Below are positions 36,106-45,460 of a stretch of 64,000 bases of DNA, piece by piece. The DNA comes from Thalassoglobus sp. JC818. GTDB lineage: Bacteria > Planctomycetota > Planctomycetia > Planctomycetales > Planctomycetaceae. Every line of letters begins with the position of its first letter. Position 1 is the first letter of the stretch. The translations under genes and the position numbers were made by a program. Below the pieces are notes generated by a model that worked only from the letters and a program-made list of their open reading frames with translations, had not been told where the DNA came from and searched no databases. The stretch spans positions 779,597 to 843,596 of the forward strand of contig NZ_JBFEFI010000003.1 of the NCBI RefSeq assembly GCF_040717535.1. The letters run 5' to 3'.

Positions 36106-37521
36106 ATGCAACCCATTGCGGTCGATGACCTGATCTCCGCAATCGGCGGAGTTCCCAACGGTTTACCAGCTGGCAACCCGGAAGTGACTCGAATTTGTAT
36201 TGATTCGAGACAAATTCAAGCGGGCGATGTCTTCTGGGCACTGGAAGGAAACAACTTTGACGGACACGAGTTTGTCGAGTCAGCTCTTCAGCAAGGAGCG
36301 CTGCTGGCAGTCGTGGAACCTGAAAGTTGCAGCCTCGAACGAACAATACAAGTTGCCGATACACTGATGGCCTTCTGGGATTTCGCAGAAGCCTACCGGC
36401 GTCAATTTGATTCACTGATCATTGGTGTCACGGGAACGGTCGGCAAGACGACCACTCGCCATATGATCCACTCGGTTCTTTCGAACAAGTTTCGAGGAAT
36501 TGAAAGCCCACAGAATTTCAACAATCACTTTGGAGTCCCGCTCAGCCTGCTGCAGCTCGATGATCGCCATGATTTCGGCGTGATCGAAATCGGTGCTTCG
36601 CAGCCGGGTGAAATCGGAGATCTCACTGAGATTGTCCATCCTGAGATCGGTGTCATCACAGCCATCGGTCCCTGTCACCTCGACGAGTTCAAATCCTTCG
36701 AAAACATCCTGCGAACCAAAGCGGAACTGATTGAGCGTATCCCGAAGGAAGGCTTTGTCGTTCTGAACGGCGATGATCGCAACGTTCGCAAAATCGCAGA
36801 CAATGCAGACTGCTCCGTCGTGTTTGTCGGAGAACGCAGCCGGAATGACCTGGTCGCCAAGGACATTCGGGTCTCGAACAACCTCGTTCAGTTTCGTGTC
36901 GATCAATCGGAGTTTCACGTTCCGGCCACAGGACGACACCACGTCACATCCGCACTCATTTCCATCGCAATCGGTCGACAGATTGACATGACCGATTCCG
37001 AAATCCAGAACGGTCTGAATTCGTTCTCGGCCATGCCCGGACGGAGCTGTTTGCGGAAGATCGGTCCCTGGACCGTCATCGACGACACATACAATTCCAA
37101 CCCTGTTTCGATGTCGGCCGCGTGTCGCACGTTGCAGGACATGACAACCGAGGGGAAGCGAATTCTCCTCACCGGAGACATGCTCGCACTCGGAGAATGG
37201 TCGGAAGATTTCCATCATCTCCTGGGCGAAGAAGTCACCCGAGCGAAGATCGATCGAGTCATTGCGATCGGTTCACAGGCAGCAAGTGTCGCAGGAAGCG
37301 CACGACAACATGGCATGGATGCCGGCTGCCTGGGAATCGCACGCGATCAGGAGATCGCCATGATGCTCTTGAACCTGTGGCTGGAACCCAACGATGTGGT
37401 TCTCGTGAAAGGTTCACGGGGAACTCGGATGGAAACATTCCTGCCTCGCCTTGAACAACTCGCGGAAGAGATTCCGCAGATGAAGACGAACTTCGAAACG
37501 TCAACGCGAAAAGTGGCTTAG
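36106..37521 (+). CDS. murF: UDP-N-acetylmuramoyl-tripeptide--D-alanyl-D-alanine ligase, MurF
   Basis: 471 residues, normal for MurF, with the ATP loop GVTGTVGKTTTRHM at residues 108-120 (most homologues have GSSGKT or GTNGKT), NFNNHFGVPLSLLQL, EIGASQPGEI, DDTYNSNPVSM and GDMLALGEWSEDFH. It adds D-Ala-D-Ala to UDP-MurNAc-tripeptide. It follows murE by 39 bases and precedes mraY by a 433-base gap. Together the three genes give consecutive steps to lipid I. Confidence 0.93.
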   Translation: MQPIAVDDLISAIGGVPNGLPAGNPEVTRICIDSRQIQAGDVFWALEGNNFDGHEFVESALQQGALLAVVEPESCSLERTIQVADTLMAFWDFAEAYRRQFDSLIIGVTGTVGKTTTRHMIHSVLSNKFRGIESPQNFNNHFGVPLSLLQLDDRHDFGVIEIGASQPGEIGDLTEIVHPEIGVITAIGPCHLDEFKSFENILRTKAELIERIPKEGFVVLNGDDRNVRKIADNADCSVVFVGERSRNDLVAKDIRVSNNLVQFRVDQSEFHVPATGRHHVTSALISIAIGRQIDMTDSEIQNGLNSFSAMPGRSCLRKIGPWTVIDDTYNSNPVSMSAACRTLQDMTTEGKRILLTGDMLALGEWSEDFHHLLGEEVTRAKIDRVIAIGSQAASVAGSARQHGMDAGCLGIARDQEIAMMLLNLWLEPNDVVLVKGSRGTRMETFLPRLEQLAEEIPQMKTNFETSTRKVA

Positions 37522-37954
37522 AGCCGGTGGCTCGTGCTGCATCGCGAAGGCCGTTTCAGAAAACAGACGAAGATTTCCTACGGACTTTTCAACATTCGCA
37601 CACCAAGAGAACGAGAGGATCCTGTTGTGTTGCTGTTGAGGTTGCGGGACTTCCTCAGCACCGTCCCACTAGGCGTCTCGGGTCGGTAAGCACCACAGGC
37701 GGAACTACGAGTGGTCTCCTGGGTCGATCGCTCAAATTCGCTGCTACACAGCAGGATCCCTTTTTACATTTCCCCTTCGACAAATCACCCTGTGCACTGA
37801 CTGAACCACGCCTCTCAACTTGCATGGCCAGCAATGACATGCCAAGTTCGCTGGTTCAGACGAGTGTACTGCAACAACTGATTTCGGAATCGGCTTCTCA
37901 GGTCGAGTTCGAAAACCTCCCCTCCCTCTCCATTCCTCAATCCATTCAACTCAC
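37522..37954. other. Gap between murF and mraY with doubtful open frame
   Basis: 433 bases inside an otherwise tight cluster. A GTG-started frame (37527-37958, 143 codons) runs through it and would overlap the mraY start; it is rich in Ser, Arg, Thr and Pro, has no recognised family, and its composition looks non-coding. I see no clear hairpin terminator or promoter. It could hold a separate mraY promoter or decayed coding sequence. Confidence 0.4.
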
Positions 37955-39058
37955 ATGATCCCTTGGTTGCTGAACCACTTGGTTCCGTTCGCGGAACAGT
38001 TGGAGCGGCACGCTGCTGGTGACTCGCGCATCCTTCTCACAGGACGCATCGCACTGGCTTCTGTGACCTCGTTCCTGGCAGCTTTGTTACTTGGACCGTT
38101 CGCGATTCGCTGGCTCAAAGCCCGCTGTCGAGAACGAATCGACAGTGCCTCCAAACGACTCAACGAACTGCACGCACACAAACAGGAAACCCCGACAATG
38201 GGCGGACTGTTCATCATCGCGTCGGTCGTGATTTCGACTTTGGTGTGGGGCAACCTTGCGAATGTTTTTGTTCAAATCGGACTTTTTGTTGCCATCTCAT
38301 TTGCTGCTCTGGGAGCGGTGGATGATTGGACGAAGGTTCATAAGAAAACACGTGGACTGAGTGCTCGGCACAAGTTCATGACTCAACTGATACTGGGTGG
38401 AGTGGCAGCGACTTGGCTGTACTTCTCCCAAAAAGAGACTCCACACGGGCTGGAACTGATCTGGCCGATTGGAAAACACGGAATCTGGCTCGGTGCTGGA
38501 TTCATCGCCTGGGGTGTTCTGGTCCTAGTCGGAACTTCGAACGGAGTAAATCTGACAGACGGACTGGATGGACTGGCCAGTGGATGTACGGTCTTCGTTG
38601 GATCGGCATTCATCGGACTAACCTACCTCGCCGGGCATGTAGTCATGGCGGACTATCTGAGTATTCCGCACATCACCGGAGCAGGTGAATTTGGAATCGT
38701 GATTGGTGCACTGGTCGGTGCGGTGATGGGATTCCTTTGGTTCAACTGTTATCCCGCCCAAGTATTTATGGGCGACACCGGTTCACTTCCAATTGGAGCA
38801 CTTTTGGCTTTGGCCGCACTGGTGACACGGCAGGAAGCAGTCCTGGTCATCGCCGGAGGAGTCTTCGTCATCGAGACGCTGAGTGTGATTGCTCAGGTCG
38901 GATGGTTTCGAATGACTGGAAACAAATTGATCGCGTGCAGCCCGTTGCACAATCATTTCGTCTTCAAAGGTGAGCACGAAATTAAAATCGTCACACGATT
39001 CTGGATCGGCTCTGCACTGCTGGCCATCCTGAGTGTCGCAAGTCTGAAAATCTTGTAA
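37955..39058 (+). CDS. mraY: Phospho-N-acetylmuramoyl-pentapeptide-transferase, MraY
   Basis: 367 residues with about ten membrane helices. Conserved loops are present: [32 protein letters not shown] (DD-x-x-K), [33 protein letters not shown] and [12 protein letters not shown]; the last is PLHHHFE in most bacteria, with Asn and Val variants here. MraY joins UDP-MurNAc-pentapeptide to undecaprenyl phosphate on the inner face of the cytoplasmic membrane, forming lipid I. The cluster ends here; murG, ftsW, murD and ftsZ are absent downstream. Confidence 0.93.
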   Translation: MIPWLLNHLVPFAEQLERHAAGDSRILLTGRIALASVTSFLAALLLGPFAIRWLKARCRERIDSASKRLNELHAHKQETPTMGGLFIIASVVISTLVWGNLANVFVQIGLFVAISFAALGAVDDWTKVHKKTRGLSARHKFMTQLILGGVAATWLYFSQKETPHGLELIWPIGKHGIWLGAGFIAWGVLVLVGTSNGVNLTDGLDGLASGCTVFVGSAFIGLTYLAGHVVMADYLSIPHITGAGEFGIVIGALVGAVMGFLWFNCYPAQVFMGDTGSLPIGALLALAALVTRQEAVLVIAGGVFVIETLSVIAQVGWFRMTGNKLIACSPLHNHFVFKGEHEIKIVTRFWIGSALLAILSVASLKIL

Positions 39059-39124
39059 AAGGATTTCGAGTGTCGACGAAACGAGCAGCAACGTTCAACA
39101 AGATTCAACGAAGTTAGTATGCAG

Positions 39125-39189
39125 CGTAGGGAGAGAGGGAATGGAAGTCGATCCGATTTACGGATCGGATCGGCTTCCAACCTTTTCCT
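39125..39189 (+). terminator. Motif CGTAGGGAGAGAGGGA plus hairpin, copy 1
   Basis: The 16-base purine-rich motif at 39125-39140 is followed by a stem (GGAAGtCGATCCGAT with ATCGGATCGgCTTCC, 39143-39178) and AACCTTTTCC. It lies 67 bases after mraY and before the lipoprotein gene and could end the mur transcript. The same motif and hairpin arrangement recurs at 39788. Its leading purine motif is not part of an ordinary terminator. Confidence 0.55.
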
Positions 39190-39250
39190 GAACTGCTTCA
39201 GAGATGGATTGCTCGCCGACGAGCGACATTGCGGTTTGAGGAGTCCTTTG

Positions 39251-39697
39251 ATGAAACGGCTGATTCAATACTTTAATTTTTCGACTCTCGCACTGGTTTG
39301 TGTTTTAGTTACTGGTTCAACTCTGGCTGTTACCCTCGTTGGATGCAACGCCTTAACCTGGAACGGAACACATCACGGGATTCGTTACAGCATTCATCGT
39401 GATCTGAGAAATCATTCCATCGTCAAAGGCAAAGATGGTTCTCTGATGTACGACTCGCCAGAGTTGGTCGTGCTTTCAGAAAACGGAAAACTGATGATTA
39501 ATGGAGTCGAAAGCGGAGAAGTTTCCGAAGGCGATCTGGTCAAAATTACCGATCTTGGAACCGTTTTAGTAAACGGACAGCGACGTGGTGACAAACTGAC
39601 CGGTCATGCGGAACTACAGAAACGGCTAAAACAGGGGCAAGCGGTCATTGAGACCCACACCCAGGCAGAACTCGACTACATGAGCGATCACGGCTAA
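39251..39697 (+). CDS. Small lipoprotein, unknown function
   Basis: 148 residues from ATG 39251, preceded by GAGGAG; the frame opens earlier at 39119 but that part lies over a hairpin. A hydrophobic leader ends in LVGC, a likely lipobox (Cys at about 33). The rest is a small beta-rich domain (LVVLSENGKLMINGVESGEV, GTVLVNGQRRGD). No known family. It is enclosed by two related motif-plus-hairpin elements, which suggests independent regulation or a small mobile unit. Confidence 0.65.
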   Translation: MKRLIQYFNFSTLALVCVLVTGSTLAVTLVGCNALTWNGTHHGIRYSIHRDLRNHSIVKGKDGSLMYDSPELVVLSENGKLMINGVESGEVSEGDLVKITDLGTVLVNGQRRGDKLTGHAELQKRLKQGQAVIETHTQAELDYMSDHG

Positions 39698-39787
39698 ATC
39701 GGACGGATGTTAACGAGCGGTGTATAGAGCAATAGCTGGTGACCGAGAAACGTAATCCTCATCTTGAAACACTGAAGTTAAATGCGT

Positions 39788-39847
39788 CGTAGGGAGAGAG
39801 GGACGGGAGCTGGCATGATGTGATCATGTCAGCTCCCACCTTTTTTT
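39788..39847 (+). terminator. Motif CGTAGGGAGAGAGGGA plus strong Rho-independent terminator, copy 2
   Basis: The motif at 39788-39803 is identical to copy 1. It is followed by a 15-bp stem with one mismatch (GGGAGCTGgCATGAT with ATCATGtCAGCTCCC, 39805-39837, loop GTG) and seven T at 39841-39847. It is a classical intrinsic terminator for the lipoprotein gene, or the end of a small transcript beginning at or before the motif. Confidence 0.8.
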
Positions 39848-39981
39848 GTAGTGACCCAGATGACGCAATCGAAAACGACTGCGGGCCAATATTTCTGACA
39901 ATACGTCTCTCGCACATTCGTGCTCATTGCTGGCGATTTGAGACGAGAAGAAACTTGCTAATTCCTATCGAATGCGGGGGT

Positions 39982-41016
39982 CTAAGCGCTTTGTCGATCC
40001 AACTTAATGAGACTGGAATCGAGTTCTGCATGAACCAGTAGACCGCGCGCGACGCCGTAAGGGGCGTATTGTGAAGGCCGGCACATGCCGAGTCGAATCG
40101 GAATCGGGCTTGTCTGAAAGACCGCTTTTAAGAGGTCCGGGAAGGCTTCGAATTGCGTTGGGCCGCCGGTGTAGACAACCTGTAATTCGTCTCGGAAAAT
40201 AGGGTCGTCCAACTCTCGGCAGAGTCGCAGGTACTGTGCATTCCACGCGGAGAACAACAGCTCGAAAATCGATTTGGCCAGCCATTTCTGTTGGCTATTT
40301 GGCTCATCAGTTGAGTTCGTCTTAAGTGTCGGCAACAGTTGTGATGCTGCTTCGAGATCGAGGAATCGAGTTCCGTTTTGGTCCCAGACGAATTGATGAA
40401 ATTCAGCTGCGAACTTTTGCCCGATCGTTCGAAAACCCTTGGAATACTGAGAGTGAAAAACCGTTCGTCCACGATGCATCATCGCGAAGGCCACGGACTC
40501 CGCACCCACGACAACGGTGAGTCCGGTCATGTTAGAGGAGGCAAGCTCACTGATTGCCAAAGCCACGGCGGGATTCAGCAACAGAGGATGATACCCACGC
40601 AAACATAATAACTGGTGAATGAAGTTGGTCTTAAAACTCTGGCGCCGCCACGCAGATGCCGGAATCGAAACGCCACAGCGTTCGTCTGTATGTGTGGCTG
40701 GCGGGAGAAGCGTATCAATCAGGATCGACAAGACCTGCCGGGCGATCGGATCCTGTTCTGGAAGGTGTCCATTTCGAAATACCGGAGAGAGTGGTCGACC
40801 GAGTTCCGGAGCGATTTTGACAGCTGCGTTGCCCAGGAAAACGAGTGAGTTTTCGGCGAGCGAATACGGAATTCGTGATTGACTGGCCAGATCATGAATT
40901 TGATCATCATCAGGGGCAGAACAGAACAGCGACGGAGTTCGACGCGCAATCAGACGCTTTCCGACACGGCGATACGATCGAAACTCGGAGCAGCCAAGAT
41001 CGAGTGCCACAGTCAT
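39982..41016 (-). CDS. Actin-like (PilM/MreB-fold) ATPase-like protein
   Basis: 344 residues without membrane segments. Actin-fold landmarks can be placed: phosphate-1 VALDLGCSEFRSY (residues 3-15), a connecting segment LLNPAVALAISEL (146-158) like the family's N-E-P-x-A-A-A, phosphate-2 TGLTVVVGAESVAFAMMHRG (164-183) in a degenerate form without the usual DxG, and the adenosine motif VVYTGGPTQFEAFPDLLKAVF-like stretch near 280-300. The ATG overlaps the stop of the SLBB membrane protein (ATGA). In pili and type II secretion, PilM and GspL domains of this fold link the ATPase to the membrane; a similar linking role is possible here but unproven. Confidence 0.6.
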   Translation of the reverse strand: MTVALDLGCSEFRSYRRVGKRLIARRTPSLFCSAPDDDQIHDLASQSRIPYSLAENSLVFLGNAAVKIAPELGRPLSPVFRNGHLPEQDPIARQVLSILIDTLLPPATHTDERCGVSIPASAWRRQSFKTNFIHQLLCLRGYHPLLLNPAVALAISELASSNMTGLTVVVGAESVAFAMMHRGRTVFHSQYSKGFRTIGQKFAAEFHQFVWDQNGTRFLDLEAASQLLPTLKTNSTDEPNSQQKWLAKSIFELLFSAWNAQYLRLCRELDDPIFRDELQVVYTGGPTQFEAFPDLLKAVFQTSPIPIRLGMCRPSQYAPYGVARGLLVHAELDSSLIKLDRQSA

Positions 41017-42770
41017 TGCTGTTTGCTTTCTGAAAGTGATCGAAGGGCCCGTTCCAGCGGACTGTCTTTTGAATCGTCAGCGCTCACGGGGGTGACGACA
41101 TCGAACTTCTCAGAACGATGACGAGGAGGAGCGCATTTCGTTCGCGGCGAAGGCGTCGGTGTTGAAGCGAGACTGAAGCTCTTTTCAACACTGCGATGCT
41201 CCAGGTACTTCAACTGAGGAGCGATGACTTCGACATCCATCAGCCTGCTTGTTGCGATGGATGAAACTGTCGATTCCTGGTCTGAGTTGCCTGGATTATC
41301 AACACCCCGGAAATGATGTGGTGCTGGGAGATCGTGAGACATGTCCATCCGCACAGTTTGCGGTTCTCCATGTAATTGCTGAGCGTGCGGGAGGACGACT
41401 TCTTCCTCGATTGTTCCAATCGAATTGTCGAGAATCTCTTGGACGACCGAATTTCCAGTAGCGGACTCATTTCGCTGTGGAGCAACTGTTTCGGTCTCTT
41501 CGACGTCAGAACGTCGGTCGTGGCGCGACCATACGATGGCGAGCCAAAGCCCAACGCAACTCACTGAACTGACAGCGACAATCACGAACCAATAAGCTTC
41601 GCTGGACTTCGATCGTTTTGTGATGCGATTTGAATCTTGCGACGTCGTTGGAACCTTTTGAATGTCTGCAACAGCTTGTCTTTTTGCAGATGAAATTAGC
41701 GGCGGAAGTGGCGGGGCGACTTCCATCATCTGTTCTTCACTTTCGTCAGAGAACGCACTTCGATCTGCAATTTTCGGCTCTTCTGGAGGCGGAGGCACCA
41801 TGAACGGAGGCTGCTCGTTCGATGTAGCAGTCTTCACTGATTCAAGATTGAATGCAGTTCGTTCCGGAAATGCGGCCAGTTCTGCTCCGCTGGGAACAGG
41901 AAGAGTTGAAGCAGGTGTCGTGATCCCCGTTACCTGAATCTTTGGTGCTTCGGATGGCGTTGGAGTCGGTGGAACGACCAAAGGGCGATCTGGTCGATTG
42001 GGATGACGTTCCTGACTCATTTCGGAAGCTGGTCTCATTCCGATTTTCGCGGCAATGTCCCGATGATTAAGAGGGACAGCGGGCGGAAACTCCTGAATCT
42101 GATGCAGCGATTCAAGATTGAGCGTCGACGGATCAAAAACGACGACAGAACCTCTCAAGAGCAGTTCCTGAGCAGTTCGAGCATAGGGATCGAGAACCTC
42201 GACCGATGTCGGGGCGAGTTCGTGTTGCCGAAGACTCTTCAAGAGATCGGTGACGGTGAGAATCGTATTCTCAAGCGGAAGCACGACGGGACGATTGGAC
42301 AATCCAAGGCAGGCGACTGGAGTGACATCGTGTGTCACAAAACCGGTTGGAGAGTCACGTCGGGGAACGATGACGACCACGTCATCAGGTTCGATTGAGA
42401 AGTTGGCTCGTGTGTGAGTGTTGTCGAAGATTTGAACTGTTGACGATCCATGCCTCACAAGTCGGACTGCCAAACTAGCGTCTGGAGTCAGGCCCCCGGC
42501 AGCTGCGAGCAGGTCTTTGAGGATAATCTTGGGGCGGTCTGTGGAGACGAAGACTCCCGGAAGATCGACTGCTCCGACGATCGAGTAGTAGAACGGACCG
42601 CGAACTGGAGCAGTTTCCAGATTCAGAACCTTCATGCGTGGTCGCGTGGTTCCGCTTGCTCGTGATGATCCGGTCTGTGCGAAGAGCGTCGAGACGCTGA
42701 GGACCATCGCCAAGGTGAGAAGTGTTCGGACAACCTGTTGTGTCGTGCTCCGATTGACAATGCTGAACAT
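41013..42770 (-). CDS. SLBB-domain membrane protein
   Basis: 585 residues from ATG 42770 (GGAGAG upstream; the frame extends to 42806). A signal peptide or anchor lies at about 12-32. A beta-grasp SLBB domain is at about 60-115 (YSIVGAVDLPGVFVSTD, LKDLLAAAGGLTPDASLAV), the pattern V-x-G-x-V-x-x-P-G ... A-G-G-L-T-P. A Pro/Glu-rich linker spans roughly 240-390, a single membrane helix lies near 396-418 (AYWFVIVAVSSVSCVGLW), and the remaining 165 residues should be cytoplasmic. Its stop overlaps the start of the actin-like gene. I infer a periplasmic ligand-binding protein that signals through or anchors the actin-like partner. Confidence 0.7.
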   Translation of the reverse strand: MFSIVNRSTTQQVVRTLLTLAMVLSVSTLFAQTGSSRASGTTRPRMKVLNLETAPVRGPFYYSIVGAVDLPGVFVSTDRPKIILKDLLAAAGGLTPDASLAVRLVRHGSSTVQIFDNTHTRANFSIEPDDVVVIVPRRDSPTGFVTHDVTPVACLGLSNRPVVLPLENTILTVTDLLKSLRQHELAPTSVEVLDPYARTAQELLLRGSVVVFDPSTLNLESLHQIQEFPPAVPLNHRDIAAKIGMRPASEMSQERHPNRPDRPLVVPPTPTPSEAPKIQVTGITTPASTLPVPSGAELAAFPERTAFNLESVKTATSNEQPPFMVPPPPEEPKIADRSAFSDESEEQMMEVAPPLPPLISSAKRQAVADIQKVPTTSQDSNRITKRSKSSEAYWFVIVAVSSVSCVGLWLAIVWSRHDRRSDVEETETVAPQRNESATGNSVVQEILDNSIGTIEEEVVLPHAQQLHGEPQTVRMDMSHDLPAPHHFRGVDNPGNSDQESTVSSIATSRLMDVEVIAPQLKYLEHRSVEKSFSLASTPTPSPRTKCAPPRHRSEKFDVVTPVSADDSKDSPLERALRSLSESKQQ

Positions 42771-42973
42771 TCTTGAGGTCTCTCCATAGCGGACCGCGAG
42801 CCGCAAGCATGGGTGGTCCTCTATCGAGATCGACTCAGGAGAGCAGAAAGTTGAGTTAAACTTTGACGATTGTTCCGATATTGACGATTCTCCTACGTGA
42901 GGAGAATGTCCAGTCTCTTCGCGTTCACCAAGACAACCGACTCAAATTGTCAGCGATCAGTTTCGAGGATGCT

Positions 42974-44221
42974 CTATTGACGTTCGTCGAGAAAGAAACG
43001 CGGCCGGCACCAGCAAGTGAGATCGGCGAGATCAGCCCTCAAGCCGAAATCGATTGTAAGCTTCAAGGTGCCGGTGGAAACCGAAAGCTCCGGAGTCGTT
43101 ACGAAGCGTTGCGCCTTGGCATCGAGTGTTGCGGTCCACAATACGACGTCGTCCTGGAGAATCTTCGCTTCAACGTTCCCGCAATCTTCCTGTCGATCGT
43201 CCAGTCCCACTGATGTCACGAATGATCGAGCATTCAGGGGAACTCGAAGGTGAATCTCCGATTTCGAGTGAACACCAATTCCGTCTCGAAAGAAACGGCC
43301 GTCTGTCAACAATGTTCGCCCGTCGGGAGTTCTGTTCCAGACTGACTTGAGCTCTGATCCAAAAAAGTCGGTCGAAACAACCTGAGGTTGATGCGCCTGG
43401 GTGATCCCAATTGACGGACGTGCCAGAGAATCGATTCGCTGAATTTTGTCGACTTCGACTTCCAGGCTTCCCAGCCCCGGAACATCCAATCGAAATTGAC
43501 CGGCCTCCGGCAAGCTTTGAATTGAGTCCACAGTCAGAAGGCTTCCATTGCGAAAGATGATTCGAGCTTGAGGCTCATTCAACGGCATGTCAGTTGATAG
43601 AAGGGGGTTGAACTGGAGGCTCTGAATGTTTCCGACAGGCAGTGAAAGGTTGCCCAGGTTGCAGTCAACTTCGACTGCTTCACGGCTGAAGTCAATCAAA
43701 TCCCCCTGAATTTGATCGTTGTTGATGAGAGTGACGACGTCGCGATTCGGAAGAGAACCGGTCGAATCCTGGAGCGATCGCGGAGTGGTGTGAAGCGTCA
43801 TCGAACGACTGAATTCGATCGGGATACGAATCGTCTGTCCTTCGAATTGAGTTTCGATCTGTTCGTCTACCAGATGTGCAGAGTCAACGAACAGCAGGTC
43901 GTCGTTTGTGAGACGAATCGCGTTCGTCGAGAGGCGAGTCTCATGAGTTGATTGGACGAACTCGACAACATCAACAGATTCCCAGTCGAACAATTGAAGC
44001 TCGTCGGCAGTTTGCAGTTCGACTTGTGAACTTGATTCGAGCCAGCGAACAGAATCGCATTGAAGAGTTGTACCGCCATGGAGACGCACTTTGACTGCGT
44101 GTTCCTCGTCTTCAGCAATTGCAGACACGCACAGTAAGAACATGGCCGCGCAGAAGTTCATCGCCAGTCTTGTGAGACTTTGCGGTCGAGTTGTTCTGCA
44201 ATAAGCCATCAGACGGATCAT
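42974..44221 (-). CDS. Exported NPCBM-domain protein
   Basis: 415 residues with a signal peptide; the most likely start of export is the ATG near residue 21 (MNFCAAMFLLCVSAIAE), though ATG 44221 opens the frame. The middle part is beta-rich. Residues 285-410 are an NPCBM carbohydrate-binding-like domain with FRDGIGVHSKSEIHLRVP, VTSVGLDDRQEDCGNVEAK and a final DLTCWCRPRFF. The domain is common in planctomycete secreted proteins and glycosidases. It begins nine bases after the squalene-cyclase-repeat gene's stop, so the two are co-transcribed. Confidence 0.75.
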   Translation of the reverse strand: MIRLMAYCRTTRPQSLTRLAMNFCAAMFLLCVSAIAEDEEHAVKVRLHGGTTLQCDSVRWLESSSQVELQTADELQLFDWESVDVVEFVQSTHETRLSTNAIRLTNDDLLFVDSAHLVDEQIETQFEGQTIRIPIEFSRSMTLHTTPRSLQDSTGSLPNRDVVTLINNDQIQGDLIDFSREAVEVDCNLGNLSLPVGNIQSLQFNPLLSTDMPLNEPQARIIFRNGSLLTVDSIQSLPEAGQFRLDVPGLGSLEVEVDKIQRIDSLARPSIGITQAHQPQVVSTDFFGSELKSVWNRTPDGRTLLTDGRFFRDGIGVHSKSEIHLRVPLNARSFVTSVGLDDRQEDCGNVEAKILQDDVVLWTATLDAKAQRFVTTPELSVSTGTLKLTIDFGLRADLADLTCWCRPRFFLDERQ

Positions 44222-44230
44222 GACAATGAA

Positions 44231-45406
44231 TTAGTGTTCAAAGATCGGAAGAACATCATATGGGATTTGAAGTGCGACGAGTGCCATCGCTGTCGCGTAT
44301 TCATCACCTTGCAACGGGTCCTCCCAGTGGTCTCCAGCACGTCGGCTGAGTAAATCGTCGCGCAGAATTGGGAAACAAATCCGCCAGCGGTTGTCTCGCG
44401 CCTGCCAGGCAGCCTGGGCTGCATAGTACTGTGCGTAAAAATAGTACTCGCGGTCATCTCGGATTTTGAGTCGATCGACGACGTAGTTCAAACCGTTCTG
44501 CACCACCGGGTCGTCGCTCACGCCAGCGGAATACAAAGCGACGACTGCCGCAGCCGACCTCGCCAGTCGCGATTCTGCCGGGTCAAACGGACGATATCGA
44601 AAACCGCCTCCCGGGTTCTGGCAACTCTTGATGTAATCAACCGCTCGGTCGACGACTTCTTTGGGGACGGAAATGCCGGCGTTGCGCGCTGAGCGAAGTG
44701 CCATGACCTGACAGACGGTGACAGAGACATCGGCCTCTTGCGGAACCGGATTGTAGCGCCATCCACCTTCAGAATTCTGAGTGGCGATGATCAAATCGAC
44801 CGCTCGTCGCAATTTCTCGCCGACATCATCACGGGGAGTCATTCCATAAACTTCCGCGAGGAACATCGTCGCGAAGCCATGGCCGTACATTGGCCCGTGC
44901 GAGGCAGCTCCGGAATCGACGAGGTAGCCGTTCTTTTGAGAGCAATTAAGAAGAAAGCCAACCGTGCGGTCGACGGTCTCTGAGTAGTCGCCTGCTTCAG
45001 GAACACTTCCCGAGCAGAGAAACGCAATGCCGCACAAAGCAGCGATTCCAACGCTTTCAGAACGTTCGCGATTGTTGCCGAATGAACCGTCCATTCGCTG
45101 GCGACTTGCCAGCCACTTCAATCCGTCGACCGTCGCTTGCGCGGTCTGATCAGTCACCAGTTGTGGTAAACTGCTTGAAGAAGTTTCGATAGCATCCTGA
45201 GAGAATGCTCGACGAGGAAGACAATTATTCAACACCGCAACAGTGAGCATCAAGAGAATGATCGATCGAAATCCTTGCTTGCAACTGCGTGTACAAGGAC
45301 TCACTCTGCCGAGATTAGATCGTCTCAAGCGTTGATCGTTCATGGCAGTCGCTAGGTCTGAGCTGGCTCTCGTTCGCGTCGATACAGGCTGCTCGGCGGA
45401 GGACAT
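44231..45406 (-). CDS. Prenyltransferase / squalene oxidase repeat protein
   Basis: 391 residues from ATG 45406 (TTG 45454 and ATG near 45343 are alternatives). A hydrophobic segment near residues 47-62 suggests export or an anchor. The body is an alpha/alpha-toroid with repeats such as QRMDGSFGNN, NSEGGWRYNPVPQEADVSVT and NPGGGFRYRPFDP, the Q-x-x-x-G-x-W/F type of squalene-hopene cyclases and prenyltransferase beta subunits. The catalytic DxDD of cyclases is not apparent, so the toroid may bind rather than convert a ligand. It is followed by the NPCBM gene and preceded, across 54 bases, by obgE. Confidence 0.75.
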   Translation of the reverse strand: MSSAEQPVSTRTRASSDLATAMNDQRLRRSNLGRVSPCTRSCKQGFRSIILLMLTVAVLNNCLPRRAFSQDAIETSSSSLPQLVTDQTAQATVDGLKWLASRQRMDGSFGNNRERSESVGIAALCGIAFLCSGSVPEAGDYSETVDRTVGFLLNCSQKNGYLVDSGAASHGPMYGHGFATMFLAEVYGMTPRDDVGEKLRRAVDLIIATQNSEGGWRYNPVPQEADVSVTVCQVMALRSARNAGISVPKEVVDRAVDYIKSCQNPGGGFRYRPFDPAESRLARSAAAVVALYSAGVSDDPVVQNGLNYVVDRLKIRDDREYYFYAQYYAAQAAWQARDNRWRICFPILRDDLLSRRAGDHWEDPLQGDEYATAMALVALQIPYDVLPIFEH

Positions 45407-45460
45407 TGTGTCGTTTAGAGCATTTTCTGATTTTGTGTGCACAGGAAAGAGCAACTTGCT

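Noticed and set aside
37527..37958. 143-codon frame between murF and mraY
   Set aside because: GTG start, Ser/Arg/Thr-rich content, overlap with the mraY start and no recognisable motif. Kept only as a note on the gap.
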